From an uncultured Lachnospiraceae bacterium (GTDB taxonomy: Bacteria > Bacillota > Clostridia > Lachnospirales > Lachnospiraceae), in the NCBI GenBank assembly GCA_910587935.1, contig CAJUNP010000003.1, positions 69,842 to 133,841 of the forward strand: a stretch of 64,000 bases of DNA, read 5' to 3'. Within the stretch, counting starts at the first letter, position 1. Each line of letters starts with the position of its first letter. A program made the translations under genes and the position numbers. The notes below the pieces were generated by a model, which was not told the DNA's origin, did not search any database, and saw only the letters and a program-made list of their open reading frames with translations. Below, in pieces: positions 17,792 through 27,176 of the stretch.

Positions 17792-18416
17792 AGGGATTTT
17801 GATTGTGGTATCCGGATTTTCCGGCGCGGGAAAAGGCACGCTGATGAAAAAGCTGCTGGAAACTTACGACAACTACGCTCTTTCCGTTTCCATGACTACA
17901 AGAAGTCCCAGAGAAGGAGAAAGTGACGGAGTGGAGTACTTTTTTTCCACGAAGGAAGTTTTTGAAAAAGAAATAGAAAGCGGCGGTCTGATCGAATATG
18001 CCCGGTACTGCGATCATTATTATGGAACGCCGAAGGCTTATGTAGAGGAACAGCTTCTTTTGGGAAAAGACGTTATTCTGGAAATCGAGATACAGGGAGC
18101 GCTTAAAATCAAGAACCGTTTTCCGGAAGCGCTGCTTTTGTTTGTGACGCCCCCGTCTATTGCGGAGCTTGAAAGGCGCCTGACTTCCAGAGGAACGGAA
18201 ACGAAAGAAGTTATAAAAAAACGCCTCCTCCGTGCGGCGGAGGAAGCGCAGGGAATCGACGCGTACGATTTTCTGGTGATTAACGACGATTTGGAGCGTT
18301 GTGTGCAGGAGATTCACGAAATCGTGACGGCTTCCCGCAATGCGCCCTTCCGTAATACGGAATTTATGAATCATATCAAAGAGGAGCTGGAAGCTCTGTC
18401 GAAAGGAGAAAATTAA
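17781..18416 (+). CDS. gmk: Guanylate kinase
   Basis: A 211-residue guanylate kinase, converting GMP and ATP to GDP and ADP. The P-loop SGFSGAGKGTL lies at 11-21, followed by the GMP-binding SMTTRSPREGESDGVEYFF. The ATG at 17781 follows GGAGG by five bases; the frame is open from 17745, but that extension has no conserved residues. It overlaps remA by 11 bases and rpoZ by one. Confidence 0.96.
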   Translation: MRHKGILIVVSGFSGAGKGTLMKKLLETYDNYALSVSMTTRSPREGESDGVEYFFSTKEVFEKEIESGGLIEYARYCDHYYGTPKAYVEEQLLLGKDVILEIEIQGALKIKNRFPEALLLFVTPPSIAELERRLTSRGTETKEVIKKRLLRAAEEAQGIDAYDFLVINDDLERCVQEIHEIVTASRNAPFRNTEFMNHIKEELEALSKGEN

Positions 18417-18655
18417 TGTTACATCCATCTTATTCAGATTTAATGAAGGTAGTAAACAGTGAGGTTGAGCCGGGCGAAGCGCCGGTTGTTAACAGCCGGT
18501 ATTCGATCGTTATGGCAACGTCCAAAAGGGCAAGACAGCTTATTTCCGGCGAAAAACCGCTGATTTCGAAGGCATCGGGACAGAAACCTTTATCGACGGC
18601 GGTGGAGGAACTGAATCAGGGACAAATTAAAATTCTAACCGATGAGGATGAATAA
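18416..18655 (+). CDS. rpoZ: RNA polymerase omega subunit
   Basis: A 79-residue omega subunit, which helps assemble and stabilise the beta-prime subunit. It has the family core VNSRYSIVMATSKRARQL and a short C-terminal tail. Its ATG shares a base with the gmk stop codon (TAATG), indicating translational coupling. Its 3' end abuts rimO. Confidence 0.93.
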   Translation: MLHPSYSDLMKVVNSEVEPGEAPVVNSRYSIVMATSKRARQLISGEKPLISKASGQKPLSTAVEELNQGQIKILTDEDE

Positions 18656-18668
18656 GGATTTATGCGTT

Positions 18669-20030
18669 ATGCAAATGAAAAAAGATATCAATATTATGTT
18701 CGTTTCCCTGGGGTGCGATAAAAATCTGGTCGATTCGGAGACTATGCTTGGGATGTTGGAAGAAGAGGGATATTCTTTTACGGACGACGAAACCCTGGCA
18801 GATGCCGTGGTGGTAAATACGTGCTGTTTTATTCAGGACGCCAAACAGGAAAGCATTGATATGCTGCTTTCCATGGCGGAACTGAAAAAGAACGGAAGAC
18901 TGAGAGCCTTGGTGGCGGTCGGCTGTCTGGCTCAGCGTTACCGCGAAGAAATTCAGCAGGAGATTCCGGAAGTAGACGTGATTGTCGGCACGACAGCGAT
19001 CGACGAGATTACCAAGGCGGTAGAAGAGGCTCTTGGAGACAGGGCATCCTGTACGAATCATTACAACGACCTGAACAGGCCGCCCGTATCGGGGAGAAAA
19101 CAGGCGCTTACTACCGGAGGACATTACGCCTATTTAAAAATTGCAGAAGGCTGTGATAAGCATTGTACCTATTGCATCATTCCGAAGGTGCGCGGGAATT
19201 ACAGAAGTATTCCGATGGAAACACTATTAAAAGAAGCGGAGCAATTGGCGGAAGCAGGGGTGCGGGAATTGATTCTTGTAGCACAGGAGACGACTCTTTA
19301 TGGAATGGATCTGTACGGAAAGAAAACGCTTCCCGGGTTGTTAGCAAAGCTTTGTCAAATACCGGGCATTGCCTGGATTCGGTTATTATACTGTTATCCG
19401 GAAGAAATAGAAGAAGATTTGATTCAGGTAATAAAGAAAGAACCTAAAATATGCCATTATCTTGACCTGCCCATTCAGCATGCTTCGGATGCCGTTTTAA
19501 AGCGGATGGGAAGAAGAACAAAACAGGAGCAGCTTCGCAGAATTATAAACAGACTGCGGGAAGAGATCCCCGATATCTGTCTGCGCACTACTCTGATTAC
19601 CGGGTTTCCGGGAGAGACCCAGGAGGATTATGAAGAACTGTACCGCTTTGTAAATGAAATGGAATTTGACCGTCTGGGCGTGTTTGCCTATTCCAGTGAA
19701 GAGGATACGCCTGCGGCCCTAATGGAACCCCAGGTGCCGGAATCCGTTAAAAATGCGCGGCGCAGCGAGCTGATGGAACTGCAGCAGGCGATTGCGTTTG
19801 AAAAAGCGGAAGAGAAAACGGGACAGACGGTTACCGTGATGATTGAAGGCAAGGCCGTGGATGAAGATGTTTATGTGGCGCGCACCTATATGGATGCGCC
19901 GGGCGTAGACGGTTATCTTTTTTTACATACGGCGGCGCAGCTGATGTCCGGCGATTTTGTAAAGGTAAAAATAACGGATTCCAACGATTATGATCTGATA
20001 GGAGAAATGGCGCATGAATTTACCGAATAA
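18669..20030 (+). CDS. rimO: Ribosomal protein uS12 methylthiotransferase RimO
   Basis: A 453-residue radical SAM methylthiotransferase that modifies an aspartate of ribosomal protein S12. It has the N-terminal UPF0004 domain (MFVSLGCDKNLVDSE), a second iron-sulfur cluster-binding set of cysteines, the radical SAM motif with Cys162, Cys166 and Cys169, and a C-terminal TRAM domain ending near YDLIGEM. The ATG at 18669 is preceded by AAGGA; upstream ATGs at 18642 and 18648 lie inside rpoZ, and one at 18675 is also possible. The reaction is identical in name across the family; MiaB is excluded by the SLGCDKN motif. Confidence 0.94.
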   Translation: MQMKKDINIMFVSLGCDKNLVDSETMLGMLEEEGYSFTDDETLADAVVVNTCCFIQDAKQESIDMLLSMAELKKNGRLRALVAVGCLAQRYREEIQQEIPEVDVIVGTTAIDEITKAVEEALGDRASCTNHYNDLNRPPVSGRKQALTTGGHYAYLKIAEGCDKHCTYCIIPKVRGNYRSIPMETLLKEAEQLAEAGVRELILVAQETTLYGMDLYGKKTLPGLLAKLCQIPGIAWIRLLYCYPEEIEEDLIQVIKKEPKICHYLDLPIQHASDAVLKRMGRRTKQEQLRRIINRLREEIPDICLRTTLITGFPGETQEDYEELYRFVNEMEFDRLGVFAYSSEEDTPAALMEPQVPESVKNARRSELMELQQAIAFEKAEEKTGQTVTVMIEGKAVDEDVYVARTYMDAPGVDGYLFLHTAAQLMSGDFVKVKITDSNDYDLIGEMAHEFTE

Positions 20031-20574
20031 ACTTACAATTTTCAGGGTGATACTGATTCTTCCTTTTGTGCTTCTGCTGTTGGGGGCGCATGCAGGCTGG
20101 AGTTTTCTTTCCGGCATTGCAGAATGGGCGGATTATATTGCGCTGATTATTTTTATTGTAGCGAGTCTTACGGATTTGCTGGACGGAAAGATAGCCAGAA
20201 AATATAATCTGATAACAAATTTTGGAAAGTTTATGGACCCCATGGCGGATAAGCTTCTGGTATGCGCGGCGCTGATCTGTCTGGTGGAGCTTGGGAGAAT
20301 TCCCTCCTGGGTAGTGATCATCATTATCAGCAGGGAATTTATCATCAGCGGCTTTCGGCTGATTGCTTCGGATAACGGACTTGTTCTTGCCGCCAGTTAT
20401 TGGGGAAAATTTAAGACTACATTTCAAATGATTATGGTGTGTCTGATGATTGCCGATATACAGAAGCTTCAATTGCTGACCGATATCACAATGTGGGTGG
20501 CGCTGCTTTTGACAGTCATATCCCTGGCAGATTATCTTATTAAAAATAAGGATGTAATGAAAGACAAGGCATAA
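20014..20574 (+). CDS. pgsA: CDP-diacylglycerol-glycerol-3-phosphate 3-phosphatidyltransferase
   Basis: A 186-residue membrane enzyme making phosphatidylglycerol phosphate, the first committed step to phosphatidylglycerol and cardiolipin. The CDP-alcohol phosphotransferase motif DG-x2-AR-x8-G-x3-D-x3-D is complete (DGKIAR...GKFMDPMAD). Several membrane segments are evident. Its ATG lies 17 bases inside rimO, with AGGAG upstream, so the two are translationally coupled. Confidence 0.95.
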   Translation: MNLPNKLTIFRVILILPFVLLLLGAHAGWSFLSGIAEWADYIALIIFIVASLTDLLDGKIARKYNLITNFGKFMDPMADKLLVCAALICLVELGRIPSWVVIIIISREFIISGFRLIASDNGLVLAASYWGKFKTTFQMIMVCLMIADIQKLQLLTDITMWVALLLTVISLADYLIKNKDVMKDKA

Positions 20575-20604
20575 ATCCAAAGAGAAGGAAAATCAGGTGA
20601 GAAG

Positions 20605-21891
20605 ATGACTGTAGAATTTATATCCGTGGGAACCGAAATTTTGTTGGGCAATATTGTGAATACCAATGCGGCGTATCTGTCCGAGAAATGCGCGGCGCTT
20701 GGTTTGTCCTGCTATTACCAGTGTGTTGTGGGAGATAACGAAGAGCGCTTGGCAGAGTGCCTGCAGGCGGCCGTAAAGAGATCTGATTTTGTCATCCTTT
20801 CCGGGGGACTGGGACCTACGCAGGATGATCTGACAAAAGAAACGGCGGCTCAGGTTATGGGCAGAAAGCTGGTTATGGATAAACATTCCAAAGACCGGAT
20901 TAAAAAATATTTTGATAAACTGGGAAAAGAAATTCCGGATAATAACTGGAAACAGGCAATGGTTCCCGAAGGCGGCATTGCGATTGATAACGATAACGGG
21001 ACGGCTCCGGGAATTATTATAGAGGACGGGAACATACATGTTATTTTGCTTCCCGGGCCTCCCAACGAGTTGATTCCCATGTTTGAAAAGGATATTATTC
21101 CATACATCCGTCAATTCGTACCGGGTACGATCTATTCTCAGACCGTTAAAATATGCGGAATTGGCGAGAGCAAAGCGGAATCCATGGTTCGCGACCTGAT
21201 TGACGGGCAGGAGAATCCCACGATCGCTCCTTATGCCAAAACCGGCGAGGTACATCTTCGGGTGACAGCCAGAGCGGAAAATGTAAAAGAAGCAAAAAAG
21301 CTCCTCAAACCGATGGTCAAAGAATTAAAAAGCCGGTTTGGCGCGTGCATTTACTCCACGGAGGATGATGTGACGCTGGAGCGGGCGGTAGCAGAGCTGT
21401 TAGTGGCAAACAAACTGACCGTATCCTGTGCGGAGTCCTGTACGGGTGGTATGTTGGCGGCCAGGCTGATTAACGTACCCGGCATATCCGAAGTTTTCAA
21501 GTCCGGTTATATTACGTATTCCAACAAAGCCAAGAGACGGATATTGGGAGTAAAAAAAGCAACTTTGGAGAAATTCGGAGCTGTCAGCGCCGCTACGGCG
21601 TCGGAAATGGCGAAAGGCGTTGCCGTGCTCAGTAAGGCGGATGTTTCGGTAAGCATTACGGGTCTTGCCGGTCCTGACGGAGGAACGGAGGAAAAACCTG
21701 TCGGCCTTGTGTATATTGCCTGCAAAGTAAAAGGAAACGTTACGGTAGAAGAGTTCCGTTTTACGGGAAACAGGAATAAGATAAGAGAAAGCAGCACGGC
21801 GGCGGCTTTGGGTCTAATGAGAAGATGTGTTTTGGAGTATTACAGTAAAGTTACTTTTGGAAACGGTACGGGAGAGCAGGGGAGAAAGTAA
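20605..21891 (+). CDS. cinA: CinA family protein (nucleotide-binding / nicotinamide-nucleotide amidase type)
   Basis: A 428-residue competence/damage-inducible CinA protein. The N-terminal MoCF-like domain starts EFISVGTEILLGNIVNTNA; the C-terminal CinA domain has SCAESCTGGMLAARL and SITGLAGPDGGTEEKPVG. Family members have ADP-ribose pyrophosphatase and NMN amidase activities. GGTGAGAAG precedes the ATG. It sits 30 bases after pgsA, and its stop is followed immediately by the next ATG. In this genome type recA lies just downstream, as here, although under its own promoter. Confidence 0.92.
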   Translation: MTVEFISVGTEILLGNIVNTNAAYLSEKCAALGLSCYYQCVVGDNEERLAECLQAAVKRSDFVILSGGLGPTQDDLTKETAAQVMGRKLVMDKHSKDRIKKYFDKLGKEIPDNNWKQAMVPEGGIAIDNDNGTAPGIIIEDGNIHVILLPGPPNELIPMFEKDIIPYIRQFVPGTIYSQTVKICGIGESKAESMVRDLIDGQENPTIAPYAKTGEVHLRVTARAENVKEAKKLLKPMVKELKSRFGACIYSTEDDVTLERAVAELLVANKLTVSCAESCTGGMLAARLINVPGISEVFKSGYITYSNKAKRRILGVKKATLEKFGAVSAATASEMAKGVAVLSKADVSVSITGLAGPDGGTEEKPVGLVYIACKVKGNVTVEEFRFTGNRNKIRESSTAAALGLMRRCVLEYYSKVTFGNGTGEQGRK

Positions 21892-23112
21892 ATGGATCAT
21901 AATCAGGAAGTACAATATAGTTTTTGCCCTAAATGCGGCGCATTAACAAAAAACGGCGTATGTGGAAGCTGCGGTGCTGGCAGTGCGGAAACTGAGGTAA
22001 AGCCTGGCGGAGAACAAAATACGGAAGCAGCGGAAAGGTCCAAACGTCCTTATGAAGAGGTTTTAGACGGCTTCAGGCAACAACAGCAGAACAGTGAATG
22101 GCGCGCTTATTCGGATTATGCGAACAATGGAATACCGGTTAACAACGGGGCCATTCCGCCGGATAAGCCGGTGAAAAACGGAAACGGAAAAGTGGTTGCA
22201 ATTGTCTTTGCCTGCGTGGGACTTTTTCTGTTGCTTATCATTTTGCTGGGAATTACCGTGTTCAGGACATTCAACAAAATGAATGCAAAGTATGATAGGG
22301 CGGACGGACAAACGCAGAAAGATCGGACAGAAGCTGCAGACGATTTTTCTGATGATTGGGAGGAACCGGAAGCTTCTTTTGAAGATAAATTTGATGATGA
22401 GAAAGAGAATAACAATAAAGCCGATAATAATTCCGATGACAGGGAAATGATCGGTGGGAAGTCTTATGGTTTTACACCGGAGGACGACTATTATAAAGAA
22501 TTAAGAACCGTTTTACGGGAGGATCTTTCCTATTCCGTTGCGTTTGAAACGGCCAGCTATAAGGATGGGAATGATAATGCGGAGGTTTTTTGCGAATATC
22601 CGGTTTTAGGCGGAGATATTCCCAACCGGGACTATTTAAATGATTTAATTTATACGGAATATACCTATTATGTAGAGTTCTATGAACAAAACCTGCAGGG
22701 AAAAATGGATTCGGACGCTTTTTATAATTGCGTGCTCCAGGGATATGTGACGTATATGGACGAGGATAAACTGAGTATCGTATTTGGGGAGGACATAAGT
22801 TCTTCTTATTATTACTTGAATACATTGTTCTGTATTAATATTGATGTGAAAAACGGGACCGTATTAAACAATACCGAAATTATCGATGCAACGGACAAAT
22901 TCAGTATAGATTTCCGGATCAGGGAAAGTGAACAAAATCAAAGCGATACTCTGGACTGGTATACGGATCAGCAATTAACGGAAATGTTGAATGATTCCGT
23001 AGGATTAATTGTTTTTTACACGCCCCTCGGCCTGGAAGTCGGCATTAATCATGATTATGGATGGTCTACCGCGACTTATAAGGATTATGAGCAGTATTTG
23101 AAAAGTTTTTGA
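21892..23112 (+). CDS. Zinc-ribbon membrane protein with DUF3298-like extracellular domain
   Basis: A 406-residue protein of no assigned function. Residues 12-27 form a zinc ribbon (CPKCG...CGSCG). A hydrophilic stretch follows, then one membrane helix at ~101-126 and an Asp/Glu/Asn-rich linker. The last ~230 residues (from ~200) look like the DUF3298/RsiV-like fold, including a FYTPLGLEVGINHDYGW segment near the end. The topology places the zinc ribbon in the cytoplasm and the C-terminal domain outside. RsiV-like domains can bind wall-degrading enzymes or ligands, so a sensory role is possible but not shown. The ATG directly follows the cinA stop, so it is the last gene of the operon. Confidence 0.75.
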   Translation: MDHNQEVQYSFCPKCGALTKNGVCGSCGAGSAETEVKPGGEQNTEAAERSKRPYEEVLDGFRQQQQNSEWRAYSDYANNGIPVNNGAIPPDKPVKNGNGKVVAIVFACVGLFLLLIILLGITVFRTFNKMNAKYDRADGQTQKDRTEAADDFSDDWEEPEASFEDKFDDEKENNNKADNNSDDREMIGGKSYGFTPEDDYYKELRTVLREDLSYSVAFETASYKDGNDNAEVFCEYPVLGGDIPNRDYLNDLIYTEYTYYVEFYEQNLQGKMDSDAFYNCVLQGYVTYMDEDKLSIVFGEDISSSYYYLNTLFCINIDVKNGTVLNNTEIIDATDKFSIDFRIRESEQNQSDTLDWYTDQQLTEMLNDSVGLIVFYTPLGLEVGINHDYGWSTATYKDYEQYLKSF

Positions 23113-23140
23113 TTAAGGGAAGTTTCTTCGGGAATGATTA

Positions 23141-23194
23141 AATAATGTATCATGAGGACTTGTATTCAGGATAAGTTCATGGTACATTATTTTT
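23141..23194 (+). terminator. Terminator of the yicC-cinA operon
   Basis: A 15-bp stem with one G-U pair (left arm 23141-23155, right arm 23177-23191), followed by TTTT. It lies 28 bases after the last stop codon. Confidence 0.8.
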
Positions 23195-23332
23195 ATCTGG
23201 AAATCTTATTTTTCTTTCCGGCAGGTCGCCGAATATCCGGATCAGACAATTCAAATATAAAGGGGGGGAATGTATATTGAGTGAGTTTTATTGGACTTAT
23301 GATTTATTATAATCCAATTATAAAATAAAATA

Positions 23333-23361
23333 TTGACAAAACCGAACATTTGTTTTATGCT
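23333..23361 (+). promoter_or_regulatory. recA promoter
   Basis: TTGACA (23333-23338) and TATGCT (23356-23361) with exact 17-base spacing. The first LexA box lies between the two elements and the second overlaps the expected start region. Confidence 0.75.
23343..23354 (+). promoter_or_regulatory. LexA (SOS) box 1 of recA
   Basis: CGAACATTTGTT fits the Gram-positive LexA consensus CGAAC-N4-GTTCG in 9 of 10 fixed positions on reading to the next bases. It lies between the -35 and -10 elements, so bound LexA would block polymerase. Confidence 0.75.
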
Positions 23362-23372
23362 ATAAACAATGA

Positions 23373-23384
23373 GAACAAGTGTTC
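23373..23384 (+). promoter_or_regulatory. LexA (SOS) box 2 of recA
   Basis: GAACAAGTGTTC is a perfect GAAC-N4-GTTC dyad, extended by G on the right side, 12 bases after the -10 element. Two boxes suggest tight SOS control. Confidence 0.75.
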
Positions 23385-23405
23385 GCGAATGAAAAGGAGT
23401 TAATC

Positions 23406-24443
23406 ATGGAAAGAGAAGAAAAGTTAAAAGCATTGGATGCCGCTTTATTACAGATTGAAAAACAGTACGGTAAAGGCGCTGTTATGAAGCTTGGAGATCC
23501 TGCATCGCAGATCAACGTTGAGACGATTCCTACCGGTTCGCTGAGCCTTGATATTGCATTGGGACTCGGAGGGATTCCCAGAGGAAGGGTTGTAGAGATT
23601 TACGGGCCGGAATCCAGCGGTAAGACAACCGTTACGTTGCATATGATTGCAGAAGTACAGAAAAGAGGCGGCATTGCGGGATTTATTGACGCGGAACATG
23701 CCCTGGACCCTGTTTATGCGAAGAAGATTGGTGTTGATATTGACAATTTATATATTTCCCAGCCGGATAACGGAGAGCAGGCGCTGGAGATAACGGAGAC
23801 CATGGTACGTTCAGGAGCCGTTGATATTGTTGTTGTAGACTCTGTGGCCGCATTGGTTCCCAAGGCGGAGATTGAAGGAGATATGGGAGACAGCCACGTA
23901 GGTCTTCAGGCAAGGTTAATGTCCCAGGCATTGAGAAAACTGACCGGCATTATCAGTAAGTCTAACTGTTCCGTAATATTCATCAATCAGCTTCGTGAAA
24001 AAGTGGGCGTTATGTTTGGCAATCCGGAGACTACAACAGGAGGACGGGCATTAAAGTTCTATTCCTCCGTGCGTCTGGATGTGAGAAGGATAGAGTCCTT
24101 AAAACAGGGCGGCGAAGTGATTGGCAACCGCACCCGTGTTAAAGTAGTAAAGAATAAGATTGCTCCGCCTTTTAAAGAAGCGGAATTTGATATTATGTTC
24201 GGAGAAGGAATTTCCGTTACCGGTGATATTCTTGATTTGGCTGCAGAAGTAGGAATTATTAATAAATCGGGCGCCTGGTATGCTTATGAGGGCAGTAAAA
24301 TTGGTCAGGGAAGGGAGAATTCCAAACAATATCTAAAGGATAACCCTGCTGTTTGTGAAGAGATTGAGGGGAAGGTCAGGGCTCATTTCGGCCTTTTGGA
24401 CAAAGTTTCAGAACCGGCAGCCGAGCCCAAAAAGGAAAAGTAA
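23406..24443 (+). CDS. recA: Recombinase RecA
   Basis: A 345-residue RecA. It forms the nucleoprotein filament for strand exchange and triggers LexA self-cleavage. The Walker A motif GPESSGKTT lies near 67-75, the DNA-binding loop NQLREKVGVMFGNPETTTGG follows, and the C-terminus is lysine- and acid-rich. The ATG at 23406 has AAGGAG seven bases ahead; a GTG at 23379 lies within the second LexA box and is not used. recX follows. Confidence 0.97.
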   Translation: MEREEKLKALDAALLQIEKQYGKGAVMKLGDPASQINVETIPTGSLSLDIALGLGGIPRGRVVEIYGPESSGKTTVTLHMIAEVQKRGGIAGFIDAEHALDPVYAKKIGVDIDNLYISQPDNGEQALEITETMVRSGAVDIVVVDSVAALVPKAEIEGDMGDSHVGLQARLMSQALRKLTGIISKSNCSVIFINQLREKVGVMFGNPETTTGGRALKFYSSVRLDVRRIESLKQGGEVIGNRTRVKVVKNKIAPPFKEAEFDIMFGEGISVTGDILDLAAEVGIINKSGAWYAYEGSKIGQGRENSKQYLKDNPAVCEEIEGKVRAHFGLLDKVSEPAAEPKKEK

Positions 24444-24487
24444 TGCCGCAACCGGTAATAAATTAGGGAAGGGATTGACGGGAATCT

Positions 24488-25105
24488 ATGACAGTAACAC
24501 AGATTACACCGGTTACAGGGTCCCGCAGTAAAGTTTATTTGAATGATGAGTTCGCTTTTGTGTTATACAAAGGCGAACTGCGTCGTTATAAGCTTGAAGA
24601 GGGCGCAGATATTTGCGATAAAGTTTACAGAGAGATACAAAGTATATTAAATAAGCGTGCAAAGCTGCGCAGCATGGCGCTTTTAAAAAGCAGGCCTTAT
24701 ACCGAAAAGCAGATGTGCGATAAGCTTCGGCAGGGATTTTACCCGGAAACTGCGATTAAGGAAGCGGTTGACTACCTGAAATCTTACGGATATATAAATG
24801 ACGCGGGATATGTTGCGGCATATTTGGATTATCACAAAGAAACAAAAAGCCGCAGAAGGATGGAGCAGGATTTGATAACTAAAGGAATTGACAGAGAGTT
24901 AATTGCGGCTGTGTTTACAGAATGGGAAGGAGACGGGGGAGAAGTAGACGAGACAGAACAGATTGCCCGCTGGATCCGGAAAAAGTCTTATGATATTCAT
25001 ACGGCGGATTTTAAGGAAAAACAGAAGATGCTGTCTTTTTTGTACCGGAAGGGATTTGATTCCTCGAAGATCCGGAAGGCGCTGCAGTACGAAGATATTT
25101 TCTGA
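24488..25105 (+). CDS. recX: Regulatory protein RecX
   Basis: A 205-residue RecX, which binds RecA filaments and limits their growth. The three-helix repeats are visible as ALLKSRPYTEKQMCDKL, AVDYLKSYGYINDAGYVAAYL and a third ending FLYRKGFDSSKIRKAL. It lies 44 bases after recA in the same direction, with no promoter between, so it shares the SOS promoter. Confidence 0.9.
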   Translation: MTVTQITPVTGSRSKVYLNDEFAFVLYKGELRRYKLEEGADICDKVYREIQSILNKRAKLRSMALLKSRPYTEKQMCDKLRQGFYPETAIKEAVDYLKSYGYINDAGYVAAYLDYHKETKSRRRMEQDLITKGIDRELIAAVFTEWEGDGGEVDETEQIARWIRKKSYDIHTADFKEKQKMLSFLYRKGFDSSKIRKALQYEDIF

Positions 25106-25172
25106 AAATGATAAAAATGCACAAATTATATATTTTTTTGCTACAAATTTTTAGATATACGTTTAGTTTCCC

Positions 25173-25201
25173 TTGACATAAGTATAATTTAAGTATACAA
25201 T
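25173..25201 (+). promoter_or_regulatory. rny promoter
   Basis: TTGACA (25173-25178) and TACAAT (25196-25201) with 17-base spacing. The transcript would have an untranslated leader of about 150 bases before the ATG, in which I see no known riboswitch. Confidence 0.75.
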
Positions 25202-25360
25202 TTATTTTGTTGTAAAACGCTTTTTAGAATGTTAAGATTCTCATTTCAAAATAAGGGGACATACATACATTCTATTATAGATGGTATATGCGGATATTTT
25301 ATCGGCGGATAAAATCTGCATATTGTACAATGAAAACTAAATAAGGAGGTGCTCCTGTAA

Positions 25361-26908
25361 ATGATCTATGCGATTATTGCGGCGATTGTATCACTTGTCA
25401 TTGCAATTCCGGTAACAGCGGTCGTTACAACGGCTTATCACAAAAAGGTAGCTGAAGCAAAGCTGGGGAACGCAGAAGACAAGGCGAGGGAAATTATTGA
25501 TGAAGCACTCAAAACTGCCGAGACAAAGAAACGTGAAGCGTTACTTGAAGTCAAAGAAGAGTCCATTCGTACCAAGAATGAACTGGATAAAGAAATCAAG
25601 GAACGCAGAGCAGAAGCTCAAAGATACGAAAGACGTGTACAGCAGAAAGAAGAGAACATTGATAAGAAAGCGGATGCAATTGAAAAGAAGGAAGCAAGCC
25701 TGGCACAGAAAGAAGACTCTGTCAATAAGATGAAAGAGGAAGTTTCCAGGCTGAATGAGCAAAGATTGCAGGAACTGGAGCGAATCTCAGGTTTAACCTC
25801 CGACCAGGCAAAAGAATACTTGTTGAAAATTGTTGAAGACGAAGTAAAACATGAAACCGCCGTGCTGATTAAAGAAATGGAAAGCAGGGCAAAGGAAGAA
25901 GCAGATAAGAAAGCCAGAGAATATGTGGTTAACGCCATTCAGAAATGTGCGGCAGACCATGTATCTGAGACTACTATTTCTGTGGTACAGCTTCCGAACG
26001 ATGAGATGAAAGGAAGGATTATCGGCAGAGAGGGACGTAATATCAGAACGCTGGAGACTATGACCGGCGTGGATCTGATTATTGACGATACTCCGGAAGC
26101 CGTAATCTTATCAGGATTCGATCCTATTCGAAGAGAAGTTGCAAGAATTGCGCTTGAAAAATTAATCGTTGACGGACGTATTCATCCTGCCAGAATTGAA
26201 GAGATGGTGGAAAAAGCGCAAAGAGAAGTGGAAGTAATGATTAAAGAGGAAGGTGAGGCCGCAACGCTGGAAGTTGGCGTTCACGGTATTCATCCGGAAC
26301 TTGTCCGTTTACTTGGCAAAATGAAATTCAGGACCAGTTATGGCCAGAATGCATTGAAGCACAGTATTGAGGTTTCGCAGTTATCCGGTCTGCTTGCAGC
26401 GGAAATGGGTCTTGACGTAAGACTTGCGAAGCGTGCGGGATTGCTGCATGATATTGGTAAAGCAGTGGATCATGAGATGGAAGGATCCCATATCCAGTTA
26501 GGCGTTGAGCTTTGTAGAAAGTATAAAGAGAACGCTACGGTAATCAATGCGGTAGAATCGCATCACGGCGATGTGGAGCCGACCTCTCTGATTGCCTGTA
26601 TCGTACAGGCTGCCGATACCATATCGGCGGCAAGGCCAGGCGCAAGAAGAGAAACTTTAGAAACCTATACAAGCAGGTTAAAACAATTAGAAGATATAAC
26701 AAACAATTTCAAAGGTGTAGACAAGTCTTTTGCTATTCAGGCGGGTAGAGAGATTCGAGTTATGGTAGTTCCAGAACAGATTTCCGACTCTGACATGGTA
26801 CTTCTGGCGCGTGATATTTCCAAACAGATTGAGGCTGAACTGGAATATCCGGGACAGATCAAGGTCAATGTGATCCGGGAATCGCGAGTGATCGATTATG
26901 CCAAATAG
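25361..26908 (+). CDS. rny: Ribonuclease Y
   Basis: A 515-residue membrane-anchored endoribonuclease that starts mRNA decay in Firmicutes. Residues ~2-25 are a membrane helix, ~30-200 a Lys/Glu-rich coiled coil, ~205-270 a KH domain (GRIIGREGRNIR), and ~330-430 an HD domain with the metal-binding His363-Asp364 in LLHDIGKAVDHE. The length is normal. AAGGAGGTG precedes the ATG at 25361. It is a single-gene unit with promoter and terminator. Confidence 0.96.
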   Translation: MIYAIIAAIVSLVIAIPVTAVVTTAYHKKVAEAKLGNAEDKAREIIDEALKTAETKKREALLEVKEESIRTKNELDKEIKERRAEAQRYERRVQQKEENIDKKADAIEKKEASLAQKEDSVNKMKEEVSRLNEQRLQELERISGLTSDQAKEYLLKIVEDEVKHETAVLIKEMESRAKEEADKKAREYVVNAIQKCAADHVSETTISVVQLPNDEMKGRIIGREGRNIRTLETMTGVDLIIDDTPEAVILSGFDPIRREVARIALEKLIVDGRIHPARIEEMVEKAQREVEVMIKEEGEAATLEVGVHGIHPELVRLLGKMKFRTSYGQNALKHSIEVSQLSGLLAAEMGLDVRLAKRAGLLHDIGKAVDHEMEGSHIQLGVELCRKYKENATVINAVESHHGDVEPTSLIACIVQAADTISAARPGARRETLETYTSRLKQLEDITNNFKGVDKSFAIQAGREIRVMVVPEQISDSDMVLLARDISKQIEAELEYPGQIKVNVIRESRVIDYAK

Positions 26909-26926
26909 TTTTGTGTAAAAAAGAAG

Positions 26927-26977
26927 ATAAGGAAAGTATTGAGAATGTAATGTTTTCATAACTTTCCTTATTTTTTT
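26927..26977 (+). terminator. Terminator after rny
   Basis: An 11-bp perfect stem (26927-26937 with 26961-26971) and a run of seven T from 26971, 18 bases after the rny stop. Confidence 0.85.
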
Positions 26978-27065
26978 GTTTTCTATATTATTCTAAATTT
27001 GCTATTTTGTAACCCTGTTGACGCTGAATTGGATAAAAAAAGTTTTAAGTTTCATAAATTTGTAC

Positions 27066-27094
27066 TTGTACTATGTAGATGTGTGTAGTAAAAT
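27066..27094 (+). promoter_or_regulatory. Promoter of the aminotransferase gene
   Basis: TTGTAC (27066-27071) and TAAAAT (27089-27094), 17 bases apart, 83 bases before the ATG. Confidence 0.55.
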
Positions 27095-27176
27095 AGACGA
27101 AGTGTATGATTGTATACGATTATTCAATCTGCCTCTGCGCAGGTTGTAAGAAGAAAAATCAAGAGGATGGTGTCAT

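Noticed and set aside
25202..25360. Riboswitch in the rny leader
   Set aside because: The leader is about 150 bases long but AT-rich, with no recognisable riboswitch core or terminator hairpin.
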